From NCBI GenBank assembly GCA_034142505.1, contig JAWZDV010000054.1, positions 1 through 64,000 on the forward strand: DNA of 64,000 nt. The letters run 5' to 3'. Numbering within the stretch: position 1 is the stretch's first letter; each line of letters opens with the position of its first letter. Shown here in pieces: positions 24,874-33,807 of this stretch. The position numbers were made by a program, and so were the translations under genes. The DNA is from Hungatella_A sp034142505 (lineage in GTDB: Bacteria; Bacillota; Clostridia; Lachnospirales; Lachnospiraceae). Below the pieces are notes generated by a model. The model made no database searches. It was not told the DNA's origin and worked only from the letters and a program-made list of their open reading frames with translations.

Positions 24874-25659
24874 ATGAATGAAAAACAAAAAGGAAATATC
24901 TGGCTGTCAATCGGGTCCATAGCCGCGTTTATCATCGTTTGGTATCTGTGTACAACGGTGTTTCAATTAGTACCGGCAAAAACACTGCCGAGTCCGATCA
25001 AAGTGCTGCATACATTCATTGATAAATTTACAAATCCTAATCCGGATGGAGGGACTTTGATTCAACATATGGCAGCGAGTCTGCAGGTTGCGCTGACAGG
25101 ATACATAACAGCAATGATAATTGGAATTCCGCTTGGAATTTTAATGGCCTGGAATAAATATGTGGACCGTTTTGTGCGTCCTGTATTTGATTTAATCAAG
25201 CCGATTCCCGGAGTTGCCTGGATTCCACTGATGATTGTGATATTTGGGATTGGGATTCAATCGAAGGCGGCAGTGGTTTTTTTCTCGGCAGTAGTACCTT
25301 GTATTCTCAATTCCTATACTGGAGTCAGGCAGACAAAAGATGTGCATCTGTGGGTAGCGCGTACCTTTGGGGGAACCAGGAGACAAATGCTTTTTAAGAT
25401 TGCGATCCCGACAGCGCTTCCCTATATTATGACAGGAGTGAGAATTGCTTTGGGGTCTGCGTGGGTAGCGATTGTGGCGGCGGAATTGCTGGGTTCGACA
25501 AAAGGGCTGGGGTTCATGATTCAGCAGGCCAGGGGGATATACCGCACGGACATTATTATCGTGGGAATGCTTGCGATTGGTGTCTGCGGTGCAATATTGA
25601 CAGCTGTACTTACGGTTGTTGAAAATAAAGTGGTGAAAGGGAGGGGAAATAATGGGTAG
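24874..25659 (+). CDS. ABC importer permease 1, SsuC/TauC type
   Basis: 261 aa, six predicted helices. Contains the family's cytoplasmic EAA loop (DVHLWVARTFGGTRRQMLFKIAIPTALPYIMTGVRIALGSAWVAIVAAELLG) and the KPIPGVAWIPLMIVIFGIG segment. Together with the next gene it should form a heterodimeric channel. ATG 24874 has AAGGAGTAAGGTC upstream. It overlaps permease 2 by 8 nt. Confidence 0.9.
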   Translation: MNEKQKGNIWLSIGSIAAFIIVWYLCTTVFQLVPAKTLPSPIKVLHTFIDKFTNPNPDGGTLIQHMAASLQVALTGYITAMIIGIPLGILMAWNKYVDRFVRPVFDLIKPIPGVAWIPLMIVIFGIGIQSKAAVVFFSAVVPCILNSYTGVRQTKDVHLWVARTFGGTRRQMLFKIAIPTALPYIMTGVRIALGSAWVAIVAAELLGSTKGLGFMIQQARGIYRTDIIIVGMLAIGVCGAILTAVLTVVENKVVKGRGNNG

Positions 25660-26440
25660 AAAACGTGCCGGTAAAATATTGGAAGCCATTTTTTATCCGA
25701 TGGTTTCCATTCTTGTTTTCTTAATATTGTGGTATGTGGGGGTCAAAGATTCCCGGCTGTCTGTGGTTATGCCCGGACCATGGAAAGTGATTGCAGCGTT
25801 TGTAAACAGTTTTGTCACGCCAATAGGCAGGTATACCATGCCAGTCCATATCCTGTACAGTTTAATGCGGGTAATTCCTGCATATATCGTGGGTTCCATA
25901 GCAGGAATTATATTAGGGATTTTGATGGGATGGTATCCAAGGGTAAATGATGTATTTCGTCCGTTATATGAACTGATTCGTCCGATACCACCAATAGCAT
26001 GGATTCCAATCTCTATTGTTTGGTTTGGTATTGGAGAAGGCTCAAAATGGTTTTTGATATTTCTGGCTGCGTTTGTGCCTATTACACTAAATGCTTATGC
26101 AGGCGCGACGACGGTTGATACTACTTTAATAAAATGCAGTAAAATGCTGGGTGCTTCGGATCGAAAGGTATTTAGCACAGTGGTTCTTCCGTATTCAGTG
26201 CCGCATATTTTTGCCGGTCTTCAGGTGGGATTGTCGGCTTCGTGGGCTACTGTGGTAGCTGCGGAAATGATACGCTCTACCGAGGGAGTAGGGTGGATTA
26301 TTATTTCCAGTATGGATACAAATAATGTGGTGCAGAGTCTGGTAGGGATCGTGGGAATTGGTGTGGTTGGCTTTTTTCTGGCTGTTATTATGAGAAAGAT
26401 GGAGGATATATTGTGCAGATGGAACAGGATCGATGTTTAG
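25652..26440 (+). CDS. ABC importer permease 2, SsuC/TauC type
   Basis: 262 aa, clearly paralogous to permease 1 (RPIPPIAWIPISIVWFGIGEGSKWFLIFLAAFVPITLNAYAG; EAA loop TLIKCSKMLGASDRKVFSTVVLPYSVPHIFAGLQVGLSASWATVVAAEMI). The ribosome binding site GGGAGGGGAAATA lies inside permease 1. Two different permeases per importer of this class is less common than a homodimer. Confidence 0.9.
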   Translation: MGRKRAGKILEAIFYPMVSILVFLILWYVGVKDSRLSVVMPGPWKVIAAFVNSFVTPIGRYTMPVHILYSLMRVIPAYIVGSIAGIILGILMGWYPRVNDVFRPLYELIRPIPPIAWIPISIVWFGIGEGSKWFLIFLAAFVPITLNAYAGATTVDTTLIKCSKMLGASDRKVFSTVVLPYSVPHIFAGLQVGLSASWATVVAAEMIRSTEGVGWIIISSMDTNNVVQSLVGIVGIGVVGFFLAVIMRKMEDILCRWNRIDV

Positions 26441-27201
26441 ACAGAATCTTATGGTGTGAAAACATCTCAAAACAGTTCGTTACAAAGCGTGGTACATCAA
26501 TAGTCATCGGAGATGTCAGTCTTTCCGTCAGGAAAAATGAATTTGTAGTGTTGTTTGGACCAGGGCAATGCGGGAAGACCACAATGTTGAATATATTATC
26601 CGGTCTGGAGCAGCCAACAGAAGGCCGATCCTATGTCAATGGAAAGCAAGTGAAAACGCCGGGACCGGACCGGGGGGTAATCTTTCAGTCAATTGCGCTT
26701 TATCCATGGCTTACAGTAATGGGAAATGTTGAGTACGGGCCAAAGGTACGGGGAATAAAGAAGGAAGAGTATCGAAAAAAGGCAGCGTATTATATCGACT
26801 TAGTGGGGTTAAAGGGCTTTGAGAATTCTTATCCCAATCAGATTTCCGGGGGAATGAAGCAGAGGGTAGGTATTGCCAGAGCATACTGTAATGAACCGGA
26901 AGTGCTGTTTATGGATGAACCCTTTAGTGCATTGGATGCACAGACCAGGTATCTGATGCAGGAAGAAATTATGCGTATTTGGGAAAAGGAAAAACGGACC
27001 GTCGTTTTTGTGACAAATAATATCGAGGAAGCTTTGTATCTGGCAGATCGGATTATCCTTTTAACCAATTGTCCAGCCACCATTAAAAATGAATATGTGA
27101 TTGACTTGCCGCGCCCGCGGGATTACACTGGGTCAGAATTTTTGCATTTACGTGATCAAATTACACGCAATATGGACAAAGTGCTGGCGGGAGGTATGTG
27201 A
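26413..27201 (+). CDS. ABC importer ATPase 1, SsuB/TauB type
   Basis: 262 aa. Walker A GPGQCGKTT (about residue 48), signature ISGGMKQRVGIARA, Walker B VLFMDEPFSALD, and a His-to-Asn change at the H-loop position (VFVTNNIEEAL instead of VTHDxxEA). Start: GGAGG at 26401-26405 suits GTG 26413 (7 nt) better than ATG 26419; both are inside the end of permease 2. The Asn at the switch-His position suggests this subunit hydrolyses ATP poorly at its own Walker A site. Confidence 0.88.
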   Translation: MQMEQDRCLDRILWCENISKQFVTKRGTSIVIGDVSLSVRKNEFVVLFGPGQCGKTTMLNILSGLEQPTEGRSYVNGKQVKTPGPDRGVIFQSIALYPWLTVMGNVEYGPKVRGIKKEEYRKKAAYYIDLVGLKGFENSYPNQISGGMKQRVGIARAYCNEPEVLFMDEPFSALDAQTRYLMQEEIMRIWEKEKRTVVFVTNNIEEALYLADRIILLTNCPATIKNEYVIDLPRPRDYTGSEFLHLRDQITRNMDKVLAGGM

Positions 27202-27950
27202 TGGAAACGGATAAAAGAGTTAAGGTGAGCGTGCAGAATCTTTCAAAACAGTTCGGAGATTTAAAGGTTTTAGAAAATGTATCATTTGATGTGATGGAAG
27301 GGGAGTTTTTGTGTGTTGTAGGACCTACCGGCTGTGGGAAAACGACTTTTTTAAATAGTCTTACAAAACTGTATGAGCCGACAGCAGGAGAAATTCTGCT
27401 TAATGGGGAGCCGGTGGATTTAAAAAAACATAATGTTTCTTATATTTTCCAGGAAAAATCCACAATGGAATGGTTGAATGTAGAGCAAAATGTCGGATTT
27501 GGCCTGGATATGAAAGGAATTAAAAATGAAGAGAAGAAGCAGGCTGTGAATGAGGTATTGGAAATGGTGGGACTTTCTGAATACCGTTCCTATTATCCAA
27601 ATGAAATATCTGCCAGTATGCTGCAAAGAGTAGTAATTGCCCGGGCTTTTGCAACGAAACCAGAATTGCTGTTAATGGATGAACCGTATGGACAACTGGA
27701 TATAGAACTGCGTTTTAAGCTGGAAGATGAGTTGATCAAGCTGTGGAGGCGGACAGGAACAACCATTATCTTCATTACGCACAACATAGAAGAAGCGGTT
27801 TATATGAGTGAAGATATATTGGTTTTGACAAATAAGCCTACGGGAATTAAAGCACGTGTGTTAAATGAACTGCCAAGGCCGCGAAATGTTATTGACAGTG
27901 ATTTTATTAAACTGCGTAATCAGGTGACGGACCTTATTAAATGGTGGTAG
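27201..27950 (+). CDS. ABC importer ATPase 2, SsuB/TauB type with degenerate signature motif
   Basis: 249 aa. Walker A GPTGCGKTT, Walker B LLLMDEPY, H-loop ITHNIEEA intact, but the ABC signature reads ISASMLQRVVIARA instead of (L/I)SGGQ, and the D-loop reads GQLD. Composite ATP sites pair one subunit's Walker A with the other's signature, so this heterodimer has one canonical site (Walker A and His of ATPase 2 with the signature of ATPase 1) and one degenerate site. ATG 27201 shares its A with the TGA of ATPase 1; GGGAGG is 6 nt upstream. Confidence 0.88.
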   Translation: METDKRVKVSVQNLSKQFGDLKVLENVSFDVMEGEFLCVVGPTGCGKTTFLNSLTKLYEPTAGEILLNGEPVDLKKHNVSYIFQEKSTMEWLNVEQNVGFGLDMKGIKNEEKKQAVNEVLEMVGLSEYRSYYPNEISASMLQRVVIARAFATKPELLLMDEPYGQLDIELRFKLEDELIKLWRRTGTTIIFITHNIEEAVYMSEDILVLTNKPTGIKARVLNELPRPRNVIDSDFIKLRNQVTDLIKWW

Positions 27951-27970
27951 GAGAAAGGAAGTGGTTTACG

Positions 27971-29389
27971 ATGACACCAAATATAGTTTTGATTAATTGT
28001 GATGATTTAGGATACGGTGACTTGGGATGTTATGGGTCTGTCAAAAATGATACCCCTTATTTGGACCGTTTGGCAGTGGAAGGATTACGGTTTACTGATT
28101 TTTATATGGCATCTCCCGTATGTTCCCCTTCTAGAGGGGCCATGATGACGGGATGTTATCCGCCACGCATTGAGTTTGGGGAGTTTCATGGGGAGATTGT
28201 GCTGTTTCCGGGCGATGACATTGGTCTTAATCCAAAAGAGATTACCATTGCGCAGGTGTTAAAAAATGCGGGATATAAAACCATGCATGTCGGGAAATGG
28301 CATTGTGGTGATCAGGAAGAGTTCTTGCCAACCAATCATGGATTTGACGATTATTATGGTTTGCCATTTAGTAATGATATGGCGATTAGTGAGAAAAACC
28401 AGCAGTTTCCGCCACTGCCACTCCTTCATGGAACGGAGGTGATTGAGCAGCAGCCGGATCAGCGGGGGATTACGGAACGATATACAGAAAAGTGTGTAGA
28501 ATTTATCCGTGAGAACAGGGATGACTCATTTTTTTTATATCTTGGACATATGCATGTGCACCTGCCTCTATACGCGTCAGAGGAGTTTATCAGAAAATCG
28601 CGTAATGGAGATTATGGAGCTTGTGTGATGGCAATTGATTGGTCCACAGGAGTTATCGTGGAAGCATTGAAGCAGTATGGTATTTATGAGAATACACTTA
28701 TTATTTTTACATCTGATAACGGTTCCCGCAATGATTTTGGTGAGAGCAACGGTATGCTTCGCGGAGGAAAGAGAGAGACATGGGAGGGGGGCCAGAGGGT
28801 TCCGTTTATTGTCCACTGGAAGGGACGGATTAAGCCAGGAGTTTCTGACCAGCTTATTACATCTCTGGATTTATATCCGTCTTTGGCAGCCATAGGTGGA
28901 GGACAGGTTCCGGTTGACCGGGTGATAGATGGTATGGATTTATCGGATTTAATGCTAGGTGACACAAAACTATCCCGTAGAAAAGAGTTTTTTTACTATC
29001 TCTGCAATACGCTGGAGGCGGCAAGGGTTGGTGATTGGAAATTACATGTGGCAAAACCAAGGATTTCAAGAGAAGCGGAAGACACAACAAGGGATACTGC
29101 CGCAATACCCAAACCGAAGATTGATGATGATATAGAGGTTAAAGAGCTGTATAATCTGCGTGATGATCCTGGGGAACAGAATAATTTGTATGTTCAGTAT
29201 CCGGAAATTGCAGCTTCTATTATGGAACGGATTGAGTTTTGCCGTCAGGATATAGGGGATGCATTTACTCACACAGTGGGTCAACATATACGGCCAATTG
29301 GCAAAACTGAAAATCCGAGACCACTTACGGTTTATGATGAAAACTATCCATACATTGCTGCAATGTATGATAAGACGGAAGTGGGATAA
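27971..29389 (+). CDS. Sulfatase (Cys-type, formylglycine-dependent), cytoplasmic
   Basis: 472 aa, alkaline-phosphatase-fold sulfatase. The N-terminus MTPNIVLINCDDLGYGDLGCYG supplies the metal-binding Asp11-Asp12, and Cys51 in CSPSRGAMMTG is the CxPxR site converted to formylglycine. HVGKWHCG (conserved Lys/His) and IFTSDNGSRNDFG (second metal site) follow. No signal peptide, so it should act inside the cell on substrate brought in by the importer. A Cys-type enzyme in an anaerobe requires an anaerobic sulfatase-maturating enzyme, which is not in the window. ATG 27971 is chosen after AGGAGAAAGGAAG; a start at 27941 would overlap the ATPase gene. Confidence 0.9.
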   Translation: MTPNIVLINCDDLGYGDLGCYGSVKNDTPYLDRLAVEGLRFTDFYMASPVCSPSRGAMMTGCYPPRIEFGEFHGEIVLFPGDDIGLNPKEITIAQVLKNAGYKTMHVGKWHCGDQEEFLPTNHGFDDYYGLPFSNDMAISEKNQQFPPLPLLHGTEVIEQQPDQRGITERYTEKCVEFIRENRDDSFFLYLGHMHVHLPLYASEEFIRKSRNGDYGACVMAIDWSTGVIVEALKQYGIYENTLIIFTSDNGSRNDFGESNGMLRGGKRETWEGGQRVPFIVHWKGRIKPGVSDQLITSLDLYPSLAAIGGGQVPVDRVIDGMDLSDLMLGDTKLSRRKEFFYYLCNTLEAARVGDWKLHVAKPRISREAEDTTRDTAAIPKPKIDDDIEVKELYNLRDDPGEQNNLYVQYPEIAASIMERIEFCRQDIGDAFTHTVGQHIRPIGKTENPRPLTVYDENYPYIAAMYDKTEVG

Positions 29390-29411
29390 GGTGATATGAA
29401 TATAACAAAAA

Positions 29412-29433
29412 GGGCTGTCGTATTGACAGCCCC
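29412..29433. terminator. Bidirectional terminator between sulfatase and alpha/beta hydrolase genes
   Basis: GGGCTGTC (29412-29419) pairs with GACAGCCC (29425-29432). On the minus strand it is followed by TTTTTG, a strong terminator for the leftward hydrolase gene; on the plus strand the T-run is poor. Confidence 0.75.
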
Positions 29434-29461
29434 TTGTCATACACCAGATATTATCTGTTAT

Positions 29462-31285
29462 CTATTTCCAAGTCAATGAATTACTGCAGCTGATCAGGGT
29501 AACTATGACCCCGTTGATAATACCTGCAATATAAGGATTATTTGTTACCCGGTAAATCTTTCTTGAGATCACCACGGCCGCTGGCAAAATGACTAAAAAT
29601 GGGAACAGCCATACAATCTGCATGTTGGCGTCCGGCCAGGCCAGGAATCCGGTGGTGAAAAATTTACTGTACTGAATGATTAAGAGGATCACTGCCGGCA
29701 AGGCGGATGTTGCGGCGATTATAGTTGTATTAACCCATTTTTTTCCGCCGATATTGTTGTAGTTAAAGCAGTTTACCGCAACAGAGTTTGCGATGTAGTA
29801 AACCAACAATAGCGGCATATAGGGGAATAGGGCTGTTATGATCTTATCTTTTTCAAATGCTTTTACCGCCAGTGTCCAGATTCGGAAGTCGGTCTGGAAA
29901 AAGTAGTCTGCAAAAAATACGCATGTAAATGCTGCACAGACGACGATCAGGGATAATACGATGGTTTTAAACCATTTTGCAGCAGACATGGTCACACCGG
30001 CTGCTTTTAGGTTCACCCCATGTTTTTTTCCATAGCAATAGTAAGAGACTACCATGCTCAGTATCGCAAATACGCCACAGACGCATGCCCACAATCCAAT
30101 ACCCCAGGTTTCACTCTGCGGCCAGGGGTCTTTAAACATGGTAAATGTTTTGGCGTTCATCATTACCGGGAGGTATACCAGTGTTCCAAAGAGAGCTCCC
30201 GCCGCGATACTTCCAAAAAACCATAATTTTCCCTCTTTTGTAACTGCTGCGGGTTCGGCCGTTTCCTTTGCCCTTAAGTCCTCAAAAACGCTTGTGAATA
30301 CGAGAAGAGTCGTTAAGGCTGTAATAAAAATTCCAAGTGCAATCAGCCCAAGCAGATTAAGGGCTTCTTTCCACTGCCAGATTTGATTGTCTGCATCGAT
30401 AGGATTCGGTGTTCCAAAGGCATGATCAAAAAAATGAATCACGTCGGTGGTGGCCCGTTTGCTGAAATGGGACCAGGGATGTGTGATTTTTGGATTATAG
30501 ATAATTCTGGATGCTTCTTTTCCATTCACCTGTTTATAAAATACAGTATCACTTTCCCTTAATTCCAGACCAGCCGGATCTCTGCCACCATACAGGAAAG
30601 ATTGTGCGTTTTTATTTTTCACATAATCTCTTGGAGAGGTTTCATTTCCGGCGGCATCGGTGTCTACCATAAAGAATTCGTCGTATTGTGCGGCTACAAT
30701 ACCGGCGGTTCTGGCGCCGTAGACATCAGTATAATTTCCGGCATCATCTACGTAGGTGGCATCGGCACAGTTTAAGAGTACCGCTGAAATTAATGGTTTT
30801 TCCGCCATGTTATCAAGGGTGATTGCCATGTTGCTGGACATGCCCCCAAGAGAGTGGCCTGTGATTCCGATTTGCTCGGTGTCTACACAGTTTAAGGTTG
30901 CCAGGTACTTTACGGATTCATAAAGGCCGGTCAGGATAGTGCCGACATCCCCCACGTTATCCGAATTGCCATGGGATGGCATATCCTGTGCAAGAACAAC
31001 GTATCCCCTGCGTGCCAGTTCAATATAATTGGCATCCTGCATTTCTTTGTTGTTGAACATTCCGTGGCTGGTGACAATACCAGGGACTTGATGATCCGGG
31101 CCGGCTCCATCGGGAATCAATAGAAGGCCGCTCATTTCAAAGCCCTGTGTGGTTTCCCATTTGATTTCCTTGACAGTAATCTTCCCCCCGCCTGTCTGGA
31201 TCAGGGATGCGCCAATCATACTGATTAACATACATACAATTGCTATGCAACACCATTTTTTTGCTGTTTTCTTTTTGTTTTCCAT
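29462..31285 (-). CDS. Membrane-anchored alpha/beta hydrolase with polytopic C-terminal half
   Basis: 607 aa. An N-terminal membrane helix (WCCIAIVCMLISMIGASLIQ), then an extracytoplasmic alpha/beta hydrolase (about 35-300): PGIVTSHGMFNNKEM, VLAQDMPSHGNSDNV, nucleophile Ser in IGITGHSLGGMSSN, and a terminal His candidate in KITHPWSHFS. The C-terminal half (about 310-607) has seven or so hydrophobic segments separated by short loops. The hydrolase part resembles dienelactone-hydrolase/acyl-peptidase-like enzymes; the fused membrane half I do not recognise. Monocistronic, with AAAAGGAG before ATG 31285. Substrate unknown; a lipid or cell-envelope ester is possible. Confidence 0.7.
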   Translation of the reverse strand: MENKKKTAKKWCCIAIVCMLISMIGASLIQTGGGKITVKEIKWETTQGFEMSGLLLIPDGAGPDHQVPGIVTSHGMFNNKEMQDANYIELARRGYVVLAQDMPSHGNSDNVGDVGTILTGLYESVKYLATLNCVDTEQIGITGHSLGGMSSNMAITLDNMAEKPLISAVLLNCADATYVDDAGNYTDVYGARTAGIVAAQYDEFFMVDTDAAGNETSPRDYVKNKNAQSFLYGGRDPAGLELRESDTVFYKQVNGKEASRIIYNPKITHPWSHFSKRATTDVIHFFDHAFGTPNPIDADNQIWQWKEALNLLGLIALGIFITALTTLLVFTSVFEDLRAKETAEPAAVTKEGKLWFFGSIAAGALFGTLVYLPVMMNAKTFTMFKDPWPQSETWGIGLWACVCGVFAILSMVVSYYCYGKKHGVNLKAAGVTMSAAKWFKTIVLSLIVVCAAFTCVFFADYFFQTDFRIWTLAVKAFEKDKIITALFPYMPLLLVYYIANSVAVNCFNYNNIGGKKWVNTTIIAATSALPAVILLIIQYSKFFTTGFLAWPDANMQIVWLFPFLVILPAAVVISRKIYRVTNNPYIAGIINGVIVTLISCSNSLTWK

Positions 31286-31361
31286 ACTCTCATTCTCCTT
31301 TTTCCAGTCTGTTTGTTAATAAGATGCTAGTTTTCCCTCCTTTGATTTTTATTTTTATATC

Positions 31362-31397
31362 AAAAAAGGGCATAAAGAAACGCTTTCTTCATGCCCC
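31362..31397 (-). terminator. Terminator of the marR-type gene
   Basis: Minus strand GGGCATGAAGAAA ... TTTCTTTATGCCC hairpin (arms 31396-31384 and 31380-31368) followed by T6, about 30 nt beyond the regulator's stop codon. Confidence 0.85.
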
Positions 31398-31424
31398 TAT
31401 TCTCTTTGTCTCCAGGGTTTCTAA

Positions 31425-31931
31425 TTATTTGTTTTTTGCAATGGGAATCAGTTCGTTCCCTTCGGGTATCCGTTTGATTTCATAATGAGTCAATGATTGG
31501 ATCATCTTGGTTAACCGCAAAAGCTCTTCATCATTGACTTCTTTTCCTGCCAAAAACATGCCTTCAAATAGTTTTTTTGCAATATTTTCACAGTATTCCG
31601 CATAAAGCTGTTTCCCTTGGTCAGACACGAGAACGACAATATTTTTCTGATTATCCGGTGTTCTGTATTTTTCCAGAAGGCCTTTGTCCTCAAGGCGGTT
31701 CACCAGTTTTGTAAATGCGCTCGCCTTCAAACCTAAACGATCCGCTACGCCGCGCATGTTTAATTTTAGTTCCTCATTTTCCAATAAATACTCAATAATC
31801 TGAATTTGTTCAAAGGAATATAGAATATCGGTGCCAAGTACTTCCTTTGTTTTGATGGAAGAGTATCGGTTGGCAAAAAGAATAATACCCTCTACTAAAT
31901 CCCGATACCGGTCAAGCCATTCTAACTTCAT
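31425..31931 (-). CDS. MarR-family transcriptional regulator
   Basis: 168 aa. Winged HTH with LKLNMRGVADRLGLKASAFTKLVNRLEDKGLLEKYRTPDNQKNIVVLVSDQGKQLY, the MarR recognition helix and wing, flanked by N- and C-terminal dimerisation helices. Start at ATG 31931; a TTG six codons upstream has no better ribosome site. A perfect 16-bp palindrome in its own promoter (31981-31996) suggests autorepression. It lies just downstream of and in the same direction as two ABC exporter genes, so it may also control them, although their promoter lacks an obvious copy of that palindrome. Confidence 0.88.
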   Translation of the reverse strand: MKLEWLDRYRDLVEGIILFANRYSSIKTKEVLGTDILYSFEQIQIIEYLLENEELKLNMRGVADRLGLKASAFTKLVNRLEDKGLLEKYRTPDNQKNIVVLVSDQGKQLYAEYCENIAKKLFEGMFLAGKEVNDEELLRLTKMIQSLTHYEIKRIPEGNELIPIAKNK

Positions 31932-31978
31932 TTTAATTTCTCTTTTCAATAAAATAATTTCTTTTAGAAACTATATTC

Positions 31979-32007
31979 ACTATATCATGTGATATAACTT
32001 TAAACAA
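31979..32007 (-). promoter_or_regulatory. marR promoter
   Basis: Minus strand -35 TTGTTT (32007-32002), 17-nt spacer, -10 TATAGT (31984-31979). Confidence 0.5.
31981..31996. promoter_or_regulatory. Perfect palindrome, likely MarR operator
   Basis: TATATCA-TG-TGATATA, arms of 7 bp, sits between the -35 and -10 boxes of the marR promoter and overlaps the -10. The position fits autorepression by the MarR protein. Confidence 0.55.
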
Positions 32008-32058
32008 GAATGTTTATTAATAATAATTGGAACGTGTTTTTGTCTATTATCCACAAGA

Positions 32059-33807
32059 CTATCTCACATTCCATAACCTCGCGTAAATTCCTCCCCGGGA
32101 CAACAATTCTTTGTGGGTTCCGGATTCTGCGATACGGCCTTTTTCCATGACGACGATGCGGTCGGCAAGGAGGGCTGTCGAAAGGCGGTGGGTGACCATC
32201 AGGATAGTCTGGCCGGACGGGGCGGACTTTAAGGCTTCGGTGATGGCGGTTTCCGTTTCACCGTCAAGAGCGGCTGTGGCCTCATCAAAAATCATGATGG
32301 GAGCTTTTCTGAGAAATGCTCTGGCGACAGCAATCCGCTGACGCTGGCCGCCTGACAGACGGTCACCGCCTTCTCCAACCTCCGTGTCAATTCCCTGAGG
32401 GAATTCCATGATGAAGGAGGACGCTCCGGCACAAGCCAGCGCCCAATCGATCTCTTGCTGGGTGGCATTCGGACAGGCGAGCAGAAGATTCTGGCGGATG
32501 GTGCCGCTGTATAAACCGGCCATTTGGGGAACATAGGCGAATTGACTCCGCAGGCTTTCAAGACTGCATGTGCCGATCTCCTCCCCGAACACCTTTATGA
32601 CGCCACAATCCGGCTCATAAAAACGGATTAAAAGCTTTATCAGGGTTGACTTACCACTTCCGCTTCCGCCGACAAGAGCAATCTTCTCCCCCGGCTTGAT
32701 GTCCAGGCTGACGCCGTCGAGGACGGGAATCCCGCCTTCTATATAGGAGAATTTGATATTCTCAAAACTGACGGCCGGTTGTGTTTCATCCCGGCAAAGA
32801 ACCTGATCTTTGCCATGTTCTGCCTCCAGTTTCAGCACCTCCATCACGCGGGCTCCAGCAGCAGCAGCCGGCTGGAAATCCGACAGAAAGAAACTGAAGC
32901 CGACAATGCCCATAGAGATGCCCATGGAAATGGGCCACAGTGCCAGCATTTGCGGAAGTTCCAGACTGCCTTGATTGACCAGCAGCAATCCAAATATCAG
33001 AGCTCCGCTGTAACACAAAGTATATGCAAGCGAGCCAATAGCCCCGTCAAGTCCTCTGATGATTGCAATTTTATTGGAATGCCCCAGAACCTCCCTGCGT
33101 TTCTCCTCCAGGTTTTTCCCAAGCAGTAATCCCACAGAATAAAAGGCTGCCTCTCTGCTTCCCTCAATGGAATCCGAAAAAGACTCCGTAAGCTCCACCG
33201 ACGCCTTTCGAAACAGTCCCTCTCTCCGGCCTCTGATCTTCGCCCGTGGAATATTGCTCATCACGCCAAATACTCCAACTACCACCGAAAATGCCGCTAA
33301 TGCGGGACTATTCCCAATCATTATGACTAGGCCTGCCACCACATTGATGCTGTCGTTCAGCAGCCGCTGACCGATATCCTTATAGAGAGCCGACATATCA
33401 TCCGCGTCCCGTCCGGTTACCAAAAGCCAGTCGGAACTGTGGCGCTTCATCCATTCGCCAACCGGCATCCTGAGAATCCGGTCCGTCAGTTCCATCCGCA
33501 GGTTTTGGTCCGCATAAGCAGTCGTTCTGAGATACAGAATGGTTCCGCCACCGGTCACCGCGCCAACGAAAACCAGCAGTAAAAACACAAAAAACATCCG
33601 TTCCCCAAACTGCCTCAGATCCTGATTGACCGTTGTCAGCACTGCGTACAGTTGTCCGGCAAAGATATTGGACAGCAGGCCCACGCTGGCAGCCGCCATT
33701 GCGCCCACCGCATACAGCCAGATCCGTTTTTTAAAAAAACGGAGCGCTGTCGGCACACAGCAGAGGCCACTCTGTTCCCAGAACTGTTTCCATCTTTTCG
33801 TCATCAT
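32059..33807 (-). CDS. ABC exporter half-transporter 2 (membrane + ATPase domains)
   Basis: 582 aa. N-terminal six-helix exporter domain (about 20-310) and C-terminal nucleotide-binding domain: Walker A GGSGSGKST, signature LSGGQRQRIAVARA, Walker B IMIFDEATAALDGE, H-loop VTHRLS. Its ATG (33807) overlaps the stop of the preceding exporter gene by four bases (ATGA), so the two are co-translated and probably form a heterodimer of the kind that exports drugs or peptides. No peptidase domain, so not a bacteriocin-processing type. Confidence 0.88.
   Translation of the reverse strand: MMTKRWKQFWEQSGLCCVPTALRFFKKRIWLYAVGAMAAASVGLLSNIFAGQLYAVLTTVNQDLRQFGERMFFVFLLLVFVGAVTGGGTILYLRTTAYADQNLRMELTDRILRMPVGEWMKRHSSDWLLVTGRDADDMSALYKDIGQRLLNDSINVVAGLVIMIGNSPALAAFSVVVGVFGVMSNIPRAKIRGRREGLFRKASVELTESFSDSIEGSREAAFYSVGLLLGKNLEEKRREVLGHSNKIAIIRGLDGAIGSLAYTLCYSGALIFGLLLVNQGSLELPQMLALWPISMGISMGIVGFSFFLSDFQPAAAAGARVMEVLKLEAEHGKDQVLCRDETQPAVSFENIKFSYIEGGIPVLDGVSLDIKPGEKIALVGGSGSGKSTLIKLLIRFYEPDCGVIKVFGEEIGTCSLESLRSQFAYVPQMAGLYSGTIRQNLLLACPNATQQEIDWALACAGASSFIMEFPQGIDTEVGEGGDRLSGGQRQRIAVARAFLRKAPIMIFDEATAALDGETETAITEALKSAPSGQTILMVTHRLSTALLADRIVVMEKGRIAESGTHKELLSRGGIYARLWNVR

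Noticed and set aside
31425..31931. FabT for the nearby fatty-acid operon
   Set aside because: It lies 4 kb away beyond an exporter operon, has its own operator unlike the FabT box, and lacks linkage to fabH; the family alone does not show it.
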